Shown here one piece after another: positions 1 to 5,933 of a DNA stretch of 19,470 bases (position 1 is the first letter of the stretch; each line of letters opens with the position of its first letter). The position numbers and the translations under genes are program-made. This DNA is from Bacteroidales bacterium UBA1219. GTDB taxonomy: Bacteria > Bacteroidota > Bacteroidia > Bacteroidales > P3. Location: assembly GCA_002309295.1 (NCBI GenBank), contig DBXF01000042.1, forward strand, positions 3,397 through 22,866, read 5' to 3'. Below the pieces are notes generated by a model that saw only the letters and a program-made list of their open reading frames with translations, had not been told where the DNA came from and ran no database searches.

Positions 1-659
1 GCGATGTCGATGGAGAGGATTTCGAAAGCTGTGCCGCTGTCGAGGCCTTTCTGCAACACCAGTTTGGAGATGGAGTCGGGGTTTTCGAGCACCGATTTGT
101 GGCTTGTGGCCGAACCGATGGAGGTTACAATGCCTTCGCCCACACGTGCGAGGATGGTCTCTTCGCCGGCGCCGCCCACCAGCTGTTTGATGTTGGTGCG
201 CACCGTTACACGTGCTTTGGCTATCAGCTGTATGCCGTCTTTAGCTACGGCTGCAACTGGCGGAGTGTCAATAACTTTGGGGTTTACCGACATCTGTACG
301 GCTTTGAATACGTCGCGGCCTGCAAGGTCGATGGCGGTGGCGGTCTTGAAATCGAGGCTCATGTTGGCCTTGTCGGCGGAGATAAGGGCGTTTACCACAG
401 GGCTTACGCGGCCTCCAGCCAGATAGTGGGCCTCCAGCTCGTTCTGGTTGAGGTGCAGACCGGCTTTGGTGGAGGAGATAAGGTTGCTCACGATAAGCGC
501 GGCGGGCACTTTACGCAGACGCATAAAGAACAGCTGCACCAGCGAGATGTGAACTCCCGAAACAAGGGCTTTGAACCAAAGTCCCACGGGAACGAGGTAG
601 AAGAATATTGCCAGAAAGACAATACATACAGCTACGATAAGAATTAGAATGGGTTCCAT
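1..659 (-). CDS. floA: Flotillin-like protein FloA (3' end outside the window)
   Basis: The first 219 residues of a flotillin-like membrane scaffold protein (FloA/YqfA, UPF0365 family) are visible; the family is usually about 320-330 residues, so roughly the last third lies beyond position 1. The start is ATG at 657-659 and the protein opens MEPILILIVAVCIVFLAIFF, a membrane-anchoring helix. Family landmarks follow: a second hydrophobic stretch (VGLWFKALVSGV), RKVPAALIVSNLISS, the NQNELEAHYLAGG segment, and the SPFH-like part with AKARVTVRTNIKQLVGGAGEE. Flotillins of this kind form oligomeric membrane microdomains that organise other membrane proteins and influence fluidity. It lies 23 nt downstream of an nfeD-like gene, its classical partner, and is probably co-transcribed with nfeD and clpS. 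The family call is secure; the organism-specific role is inferred. Confidence 0.93.
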   Translation of the reverse strand, partial: MEPILILIVAVCIVFLAIFFYLVPVGLWFKALVSGVHISLVQLFFMRLRKVPAALIVSNLISSTKAGLHLNQNELEAHYLAGGRVSPVVNALISADKANMSLDFKTATAIDLAGRDVFKAVQMSVNPKVIDTPPVAAVAKDGIQLIAKARVTVRTNIKQLVGGAGEETILARVGEGIVTSIGSATSHKSVLENPDSISKLVLQKGLDSGTAFEILSIDI

Positions 660-682
660 AAAAAACTGTTTTTAATGTGTTA

Positions 683-1150
683 TTAATGATTTATTTCTTT
701 TACGATGATGAGGTATCCGTCGATTTTGATGACCTCTACGGGACGGTTCTCGTCGATGAACTCGCTCACGGTGTGCACCTCGCAGGTCTGTCCGTTGATG
801 ACGGCCTTGCCGGCGGGGGCTAGACGCGAGATGGTGGTTCCGGTGGCACCTACGGCAATTTTTTCTTCGTCAACGGTGTTTACTTTGCTGTCCACCTCTT
901 CCTTGAGGCCCATGCGTTTCCACGTCTTGTTGCGCATAAGCAGCAGGAGCATAGCCACCACCACAATCACCGACACTATCAGCACTATGTTTCCGGCCAC
1001 TATGCCGTATTGCGCGTAGCTTTGCCAGATGGCGATAATCATGGCCACTCCGCCGAGGATTCCGGCCACACCGCCCGGCAGCGCCACCAGCTCGAGGGCT
1101 ATAAGCACGGCGCCCACCACCAAAAATACTATTATCGCAATCCAGTTCAT
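683..1150 (-). CDS. NfeD-like membrane protein (short form)
   Basis: A 155-residue protein of the short NfeD class. Three hydrophobic helices fill roughly residues 3-23, 27-45 and 52-72, followed by a basic stretch (RNKTWKRMG) and a C-terminal OB-fold at about 95-155 with the typical pattern G-ATGTTISRLAPAGKAVINGQ and a final VEVIKIDGYLIIV strand. Short NfeD proteins are encoded next to flotillin-like genes and are thought to cooperate with them in membrane microdomains; floA lies immediately downstream here. I chose the ATG at 1148-1150 because it starts directly in the first membrane helix. A longer in-frame start at 1273 would place 41 polar residues in front and overlap clpS. The gene begins 2 nt after the clpS stop, so translation is probably coupled. 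Confidence 0.92.
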   Translation of the reverse strand: MNWIAIIVFLVVGAVLIALELVALPGGVAGILGGVAMIIAIWQSYAQYGIVAGNIVLIVSVIVVVAMLLLLMRNKTWKRMGLKEEVDSKVNTVDEEKIAVGATGTTISRLAPAGKAVINGQTCEVHTVSEFIDENRPVEVIKIDGYLIIVKEINH

Positions 1151-1152
1151 AA

Positions 1153-1434
1153 TTATTGTACTATTTCGGAGGTTAGCGACTGTCCCAGCAGGGCCTGATG
1201 CATGGGCATAAGGGCTTCGCGGGTGCCGTTTTTCACCACGCATTTGCCTTTGTAGTGCACCAAAACGGTGCATTGCTCGGCCTGTTCGGGAGTTTGTTTA
1301 CAAATCTTTATCAGCGAGTCGATTACGTAGTCGAAAGTGTGGTAGTCGTCGTTGTAGAGCATCAGTTTGTAGCCGTCATTAGTCTCAACGTCAGCTACTT
1401 GCAATTCTTCTTTTTCTTTCAGGGTCTGGTTCAT
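1153..1434 (-). CDS. clpS: ATP-dependent Clp protease adaptor ClpS
   Basis: A 93-residue ClpS adaptor, which binds the N-domain of ClpA/ClpC-type unfoldases and delivers N-degron substrates to ClpP in the cytoplasm. The diagnostic core is present: LMLYNDDYHTFDYVIDSL, corresponding to the NDD/HTF substrate-pocket region, and VHYKGKCVV, which carries the His-x-x-Gly motif. A charged flexible N-terminus (MNQTLKEKEELQ) precedes the fold, as in other ClpS proteins. The ATG at 1432-1434 is preferred over an upstream in-frame ATG at 1485, because the extra 17 residues are not ClpS-like and a good promoter -7 element (1455-1462) lies between the two starts. It is the first gene of a likely clpS-nfeD-floA operon. 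Confidence 0.95.
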   Translation of the reverse strand: MNQTLKEKEELQVADVETNDGYKLMLYNDDYHTFDYVIDSLIKICKQTPEQAEQCTVLVHYKGKCVVKNGTREALMPMHQALLGQSLTSEIVQ

Positions 1435-1454
1435 TGTTCTTGTTTTTGGAAATG

Positions 1455-1486
1455 CAAAGATACGATTTTTTCTTGGTATCGCCAAA
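1455..1486 (-). promoter_or_regulatory. Bacteroidetes-type promoter for clpS-nfeD-floA
   Basis: Read on the minus strand, TTTG at 1486-1483 (-33 element) is followed after 20 nt by TATCTTTG at 1462-1455, matching the Bacteroidetes -7 consensus TAnnTTTG. The predicted transcript start is near 1448, giving a leader of only about 14 nt before the clpS ATG at 1434. Pattern match only. Confidence 0.65.
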
Positions 1487-1509
1487 TTTTGTTCCGTGAA
1501 AAAATTTTT

Positions 1510-1540
1510 TTTGAAAATTGGTTAAAATATCGTAAATTTG
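1510..1540 (+). promoter_or_regulatory. Bacteroidetes-type promoter for the M64 peptidase gene
   Basis: TTTG at 1510-1513 and TAAATTTG at 1533-1540 are separated by 19 nt, a very good match to the Bacteroidetes -33/-7 promoter. The expected start near 1547 gives a leader of about 32 nt to the ATG at 1579. It is arranged back-to-back with the clpS promoter, without overlap. Confidence 0.7.
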
Positions 1541-1578
1541 CAAGATTATTTTACGGATTTCATAAACCATAAAGCCTT

Positions 1579-2856
1579 ATGACCAAAAGAATTGTATATG
1601 TGGCACTTGTGATAGTTATGACTGGCATTTTCGGCAATGCCTCGGCTGTCGATTTCCAGAAATATTTCCACGACCGCACCCTGCGTATCGACTACCTGCG
1701 CACCGGCACCGCTAAGTCGAACACCATCACTGTGAAGGATTTCGTGGCCAAGTCGGGCGGCTGGGCCGGCTCCCTTGTGCACACCATCGACCCCTTCGAC
1801 TACGGCGCTTTCCGCGTGGTGGTGAAGGACGACGCCTCAGGCACGGAGCTCTACACTCGCACCTACAGCACTCTGTTTCAGGAATATGCCGCTACCCCCA
1901 CGGGAGCCGACAGCACGGCCTCTTTCGAGGAGACGGTGCTCGTGCCTTATCCCAAAGCCAAGGTAAAAATCGTGTTCCAGCAACGCAACGCCAAACAGCA
2001 GTTCGTCAACCAGAAAGAGGTGTCGTTCGACCCTGCCACTACGAAAGTGGTGATAGCCCCTGCCGCTCCTCCCGCCAAGAAACTGCTCTATTCCGGCGAC
2101 TCGCACAAGAAACTCGACGTCGTCATAGTTGCCGACGGATACACAAAAAAGGAGATGAAAAAGATGGAGCAGGACTTCCAGACTTTCGCCGAAGCGCTGG
2201 TGAAAATGAAACCTTACAAGGACCATAAGAACGATTTCAACATCTGGGGCGTGCCGGCAATCTCGAAGGAAAGCGGCATCACCAATCCCGTCAAGGGCGT
2301 GAAACGCAACACCGCCATCGGCTCGTCGTACAACATCATGGGCATTGCCCGCTACCTGATGACTTACGAGATTTTCCGTCTGCACGACCTGCTCGACGGA
2401 GCTCCATACGAACAGATTATCATCATGTCGAACAGCGATGTGTATGGCGGCGGAGCCATCTACAATTTCTACGCCAATGTGGTGGTGTCGTCGGCCACGG
2501 CATCGGTGCTGCCGCACGAGTTCGGTCACACCTTTGCGGGACTTGCCGACGAATATATCGACGAAGATATATCGTACGAGCAGCTGCACAGCACCAAGAC
2601 CGAGCCTCTACAGCCCAACATCACCTCGCTGGTGAATTTCGACAAAAAATGGAAAGACCTTGTGGAGGAGGGATTGCCCATCCCCACGCCCGTTTCTGCG
2701 GCAAACCTCACCAAAATCGGAGCTTACGAGGGTGGCGGCTACCGCAAGCAGGGCATCTACCGTCCGGCAGTGCGCTGCATGATGGGCACCGGCGGCGGCT
2801 TCTGCGCCGTGTGCAAAAGGGCAATCAACGCCATGTTCGAGATTTACACGGAATAA
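1579..2856 (+). CDS. Secreted M64-family (IgA peptidase-like) metallopeptidase
   Basis: A 425-residue protein with a Sec signal peptide (about residues 1-23, hydrophobic core VALVIVMTGIF, likely cut after NASA). An N-terminal beta-rich domain (about 25-155, matching the M64 N-terminal domain type) precedes the catalytic domain, which opens around LDVVIVADGYTKKEM. The zinc motif HEFGH is at residues 313-317 and is followed by TFAGLADEY, the hallmark of peptidase family M64, named after a clostridial IgA protease and common in gut and oral Bacteroidales. The end (CMMGTGG-FCAVCKRAI) also fits the family. It should act in the periplasm or outside the cell. Its actual substrate is unknown: most Bacteroidetes members have not been shown to cut IgA. 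It has its own promoter, and the next gene probably has another. Confidence 0.9.
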   Translation: MTKRIVYVALVIVMTGIFGNASAVDFQKYFHDRTLRIDYLRTGTAKSNTITVKDFVAKSGGWAGSLVHTIDPFDYGAFRVVVKDDASGTELYTRTYSTLFQEYAATPTGADSTASFEETVLVPYPKAKVKIVFQQRNAKQQFVNQKEVSFDPATTKVVIAPAAPPAKKLLYSGDSHKKLDVVIVADGYTKKEMKKMEQDFQTFAEALVKMKPYKDHKNDFNIWGVPAISKESGITNPVKGVKRNTAIGSSYNIMGIARYLMTYEIFRLHDLLDGAPYEQIIIMSNSDVYGGGAIYNFYANVVVSSATASVLPHEFGHTFAGLADEYIDEDISYEQLHSTKTEPLQPNITSLVNFDKKWKDLVEEGLPIPTPVSAANLTKIGAYEGGGYRKQGIYRPAVRCMMGTGGGFCAVCKRAINAMFEIYTE

Positions 2857-2910
2857 GTTGGAAATTCGGATTTTTGTATATTCGATATTCGACTTTTGAC
2901 AAAAAAAATG

Positions 2911-2918
2911 TATATTTG
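2911..2918 (+). promoter_or_regulatory. Possible -7 element upstream of the lipoprotein gene
   Basis: TATATTTG matches the Bacteroidetes -7 consensus TAnnTTTG and lies 77 nt before the ATG at 2996. The nearest upstream TTTG (2895-2898) is only 12 nt away rather than about 19-20, so the -33 element is not convincing. The leader would be about 70 nt and A-rich. Confidence 0.4.
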
Positions 2919-2995
2919 CAACGGTCCGCGATGAATCGGGCATATTTACAAATTATTAAAAAACAAAGAAATAACCTTATAAAAGACACTCTATC

Positions 2996-3574
2996 ATGAA
3001 GAAATTTTTAGCCATTGTGGCCGTATGCGCACTTTGCGTTTCCTGCGACATCCTCAATCAAGTATCGGAAACCGCCAATCTGGTAAGAAAATGCAAATTT
3101 TCGTTGGACAACGTACAAAACGTTACCCTTGCCGGTATCAACCTCAAGAACATCAACACCAGCAGTCTTACTGCCACCAATGTAGCCAAACTGGGAGCTG
3201 CGCTGCTTACCAAAAACCTGCCCCTCAATATGACTGTGAACGTGGGAATACAAAACCCCACCGCCAAACCCGCCAGCCTCAACGCTATGGACTGGAAAGT
3301 GGCCATCGACAATGTGGACATGGTTTCGGGTTCCACCAACAAAAAAGTGAGCGTGCCTTCCAAATCGAAGACTTCCACACCTCTGTCGTTCAATATCAAC
3401 ACCTACGACCTGTTTTCGAAAGACGGTGTTTCGGCAGTGAAGAATTTTGTGTCGAGTTTCTCGCAGAAAGACGCCACCTCGTCGCGTGTAGCCATCAAGG
3501 TCAACCCCACAGTGGCCATCGGCTCGCAAAGCCTGAAACTGGGCTATATGACCCTTGCCAAACAAGTAAACTAA
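2996..3574 (+). CDS. Putative lipoprotein with an LEA14/WHy-like fold, function unknown
   Basis: A 192-residue protein starting MKKFLAIVAVCALCVSCD. The hydrophobic leader ends in a lipobox (CVSC), so Cys17 should be lipidated and the protein anchored to a membrane facing the periplasm. The mature part is beta-rich with alternating hydrophobic residues. The segments LPLNMTVNVGIQNPTAKPASLNAMDWKV and the end (SRVAIKVNPTVAIGSQSLKLGYM) resemble the LEA-type-2/WHy beta-sandwich (N-P-T after a strand), but this is a weak visual resemblance. No catalytic motif was seen. It lies 4 nt upstream of the ROK kinase gene, so the two are probably co-transcribed, although no functional link is evident. Confidence 0.75.
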   Translation: MKKFLAIVAVCALCVSCDILNQVSETANLVRKCKFSLDNVQNVTLAGINLKNINTSSLTATNVAKLGAALLTKNLPLNMTVNVGIQNPTAKPASLNAMDWKVAIDNVDMVSGSTNKKVSVPSKSKTSTPLSFNINTYDLFSKDGVSAVKNFVSSFSQKDATSSRVAIKVNPTVAIGSQSLKLGYMTLAKQVN

Positions 3575-3578
3575 ATAA

Positions 3579-4526
3579 ATGGCACACACTTTTGCCATTG
3601 GCATAGACATCGGCGGCACCAACACCGATTTGGGTTTGGTACGCTCCGACGGCGTGTGCACAACACGCGCCAATTTCCCCACCCGCGATTGCAGCGACAG
3701 CGACGTCTTTATCGAACGTATCTGTACCACTATCGGCAACTTGCTGAACGACAACGGCAATCCTGAGATAGAGGGCGTGGGCATAGGCGCCCCCAACGGC
3801 AACTACCTCACAGGAAGCATCGAAGAGGCCTCCAACCTGCCGGCACTGAGCAATTTGCCTATCAAAAGCATTTTAGAGAAACGTCTGGGCACTCACGTGG
3901 AAGTGTCGAACGACGCCAACGCTGCCGCCTTGGGCGAGATGGTGTACGGCGGCGCCAAGGACTTGCAGGATTTCGTCACTATAACCCTCGGCACGGGCGT
4001 GGGCAGCGGCATTGTGATAAACCGCCGTCTGCTTCTCGGAGTGCACGGCAACGCCGGCGAGATAGGCCACAGCATACTGGTGCCCGACGGACGTCCCTGC
4101 TCCTGCGGACGCCACGGATGTGTGGAGGAATACACTTCGGCACGGGGTATCTGCAAGACTTTCATTGAGTTGCGCAATGCCATGGACAGCTACAACGGCA
4201 TGCTCGACGGCTTCAGCGACGAACAGCTGTCGCCAAAACTGATAGCCGAGGCCGCGCAGCAAGGCGACGCACTTTCGATAGAGACTTTCGCAAAGACGGG
4301 CTATTACCTAGGACTGGCGTGCGCCAACGTGGTGTCGCACCTTGCTCCGCAAAAGATTTTCCTTATGGGCGGCCCGACACAGGCAGGAGCCCTTCTGATG
4401 AACCCCACACTGCAGTCGTTCGAGGACAATCTACTGTCGATTTACAGAGGGCAGGTGGAGATAGAGCTGTCACACCTGAAAGCCAACGACGCGGCGATAT
4501 TGGGGGCTGCGGCACTGGTTAGTTAG
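3579..4526 (+). CDS. ROK-family sugar kinase, probably glucokinase
   Basis: A 315-residue cytoplasmic ROK protein. The N-terminal phosphate-binding motif is IGIDIGGTNTDLGLV (about residues 7-21). The catalytic region NDANAAALGE contains the general-base Asp, and the ATP site TLGTGVGSGIV follows. The ROK zinc signature is intact: the GEIGH histidine is followed by CSCGRHGCVEEY. There is no N-terminal helix-turn-helix domain, so this is an enzyme-type ROK protein rather than a NagC/XylR-type repressor. ATP-dependent glucose phosphorylation (EC 2.7.1.2) is the most likely activity, given length and motifs; N-acetylmannosamine, fructose or another hexose cannot be excluded. It lies 4 nt after the lipoprotein gene and is followed by a strong plus-strand hairpin terminator. 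Confidence 0.88.
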   Translation: MAHTFAIGIDIGGTNTDLGLVRSDGVCTTRANFPTRDCSDSDVFIERICTTIGNLLNDNGNPEIEGVGIGAPNGNYLTGSIEEASNLPALSNLPIKSILEKRLGTHVEVSNDANAAALGEMVYGGAKDLQDFVTITLGTGVGSGIVINRRLLLGVHGNAGEIGHSILVPDGRPCSCGRHGCVEEYTSARGICKTFIELRNAMDSYNGMLDGFSDEQLSPKLIAEAAQQGDALSIETFAKTGYYLGLACANVVSHLAPQKIFLMGGPTQAGALLMNPTLQSFEDNLLSIYRGQVEIELSHLKANDAAILGAAALVS

Positions 4527-4556
4527 TAATTAGCAATTTGTAATTTGTAATTGTAG

Positions 4557-4580
4557 AGACGCAGCATGCTGCGTCTTTTT
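4557..4580 (+). terminator. Intrinsic terminator after the ROK kinase gene
   Basis: AGACGCAGCATGCTGCGTCT (4557-4576) is a perfect 20-nt palindrome that continues into a T-run (4576-4580). It starts 31 nt after the ROK stop codon. In RNA it would form about 8 bp with a CAUG loop plus a U tail, a good rho-independent terminator on the plus strand. Confidence 0.7.
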
Positions 4581-4593
4581 AATTTATTGTAGT

Positions 4594-4611
4594 GACGCAC
4601 GTCCGTGCGTC
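4594..4611. repeat. GACGCACG inverted repeat
   Basis: GACGCACG (4594-4601) and CGTGCGTC (4604-4611) form a near-perfect palindrome around a TC centre. The flank TTGTAGTGACGC resembles the flank of the preceding hairpin (TTGTAGAGACGC at 4551-4562), so the two look like members of one repeat family. No T-run follows on the plus strand. Confidence 0.6.
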
Positions 4612-4615
4612 CTAT

Positions 4616-4658
4616 AAAAAAAAGACGCAGTGGCTGAGATTGTCGAAACCACCGCGTC
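4616..4658 (-). terminator. Intrinsic terminator of the TIR/TPR operon
   Basis: Read on the minus strand, GACGC and GTGG (4658-4654 and 4652-4649) pair with CCAC and GCGTC (4633-4630 and 4628-4624), with one mismatch in the stem and a loop of about 15 nt. The stem is followed at once by eight T residues (4623-4616). It lies about 60 nt beyond the stop codon of the TIR gene, where an operon terminator is expected. Confidence 0.7.
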
Positions 4659-4719
4659 AATTTTGAATTAATAATCTTTGTAATTGATGGTAGGGATATA
4701 TCCCCCAGTCCGTTGACCT

Positions 4720-5904
4720 CTAGTTCACCATAATGATTTCATCTTCGCCGCAAGGCATTTCGATGGCGCCAGAAATGGCGGGAGATGTGGCGGTGACGTT
4801 GTATCTTGGACGCTGTTGGTCGAAGGGAATGTCGATGGACACCTGTCCGTTGGCGTCGGAAGTGGCCTCGAAGCCCTCCACATTGACAGTAACGTTGGGC
4901 ACTGGCTTTTCGGCAGCCACATTCCAAAGGGTGAAACGGACATTGCCATAGTAGGCCGCGTTGCGCTTAAGATTGAGTGTCAATGTTTTGCCGAGGGTAA
5001 TAGTGGTGTCGTAATCCTCGAAGACTTTGATGCCGTTTTCCGACTCTTCGGAAGCCTTTACATACTTGCTCATCGACGACACGGACACTTTAACCTCCTT
5101 GCCGAGGAAACGGTGCGGTATGTTTGGAAATACGAGTTCCTTGTCGAGGGATTTAAGTGTGTCGGCCACGACGTCGTTGTCGAGAGTGATGGCGACAACC
5201 ACATCGTCGTCAAGGTCCTGAATCGGAGGCAGCTGTTCGTTGTTAACAGTGTCTTTGAGGGTTACCTGGGTATTGAACGGCTGGTTGGTAACCCAAACAC
5301 CGATAAGGGCTGCGATAACGGCGATAATACCTATCGTCCATGCTATGGCTTTGCGTATGAGCAGACGACGGTGGCGTTTCCAAAGAGCGTCGAACTCCAC
5401 GCCGAGGAGCTTGGTGATGAGCTGCACGTAGGCACGTTCCTTGTTTAGCCACGGCCAGCGGTATATCTTCTCGTGGATGTTGGCGCCGAGGATTTCGGGC
5501 AGGCCGAGGGTGTCCACCACGGGGTTGAAACACTCGGTGTCGGGGTTGCCGCTGTGAGGCACGCCGTCGACGATGAAGAAATGGATGTTGTTGGTGCGGC
5601 CGAGTTTGTGGAAAAACTCAATTTCTTTGCCTACCCACTCGCTCTTGGCTGAGTTGGGGGAGCATATCACGATGAGGTTGCGCGAGGCGCGAAGGCGTTC
5701 CTGCAACTCGCTGGAGAGTCCGCCCGGCTGTATGTCGGTGGGAGCGAAAAACACCGGCTTGATAGGCACGCGGTCCCAGCCGTGTTCGCTGCACAGGGTA
5801 GCCGGCATACGGTAATGTTCCAGTTTGCGCTGCACGCGCTTGCCCCACTCCGTATCCTTGGAGTTGTAGCTGATAAACGAAAAATATTTGAATTCCTGTT
5901 CCAT
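4720..5904 (-). CDS. Membrane-anchored TIR-domain protein with extracytoplasmic C-terminal domain
   Basis: A 394-residue protein in three parts. Residues 5 to about 170 form a TIR domain: the first strand with FSFISYNSKD (8-17), a DIQPGG loop, RASRNLIVICSPNSAKSEW, and a WxxxE motif (Trp90, Glu94). Glu94 is positioned as the catalytic Glu of NAD-cleaving TIRs. After the basic stretch KRHRRLLIRK comes one transmembrane helix (about 186-206); the positive-inside rule puts TIR in the cytoplasm and residues 207-394 outside it. The outer part is beta-rich and ends in a carboxypeptidase-regulatory-like domain (about 310-394, NVTVNVEGFEATSDANGQVSIDIP). It is the last gene of the operon, 29 nt after a secreted TPR paralogue. 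TIR identity and topology are well supported. NADase activity, or a role in phage defence or signalling, is inferred. Confidence 0.88.
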   Translation of the reverse strand: MEQEFKYFSFISYNSKDTEWGKRVQRKLEHYRMPATLCSEHGWDRVPIKPVFFAPTDIQPGGLSSELQERLRASRNLIVICSPNSAKSEWVGKEIEFFHKLGRTNNIHFFIVDGVPHSGNPDTECFNPVVDTLGLPEILGANIHEKIYRWPWLNKERAYVQLITKLLGVEFDALWKRHRRLLIRKAIAWTIGIIAVIAALIGVWVTNQPFNTQVTLKDTVNNEQLPPIQDLDDDVVVAITLDNDVVADTLKSLDKELVFPNIPHRFLGKEVKVSVSSMSKYVKASEESENGIKVFEDYDTTITLGKTLTLNLKRNAAYYGNVRFTLWNVAAEKPVPNVTVNVEGFEATSDANGQVSIDIPFDQQRPRYNVTATSPAISGAIEMPCGEDEIIMVN

Positions 5905-5933
5905 GATATTTGTTTGTGTTATGTTTTAATTAT

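Noticed and set aside
1151..1273. Longer NfeD start overlapping clpS
   Set aside because: The extra 41 residues are out-of-frame clpS sequence and are not NfeD-like.
1837..2589. A 250-codon minus-strand frame opposite the M64 gene
   Set aside because: The plus strand encodes a clear HEFGH peptidase; the antisense frame has no promoter or domain.
2895..2918. Full -33/-7 promoter before the lipoprotein gene
   Set aside because: The -7 match is good, but the TTTG is only 12 nt away, too short for a standard promoter; only the -7 element is reported.
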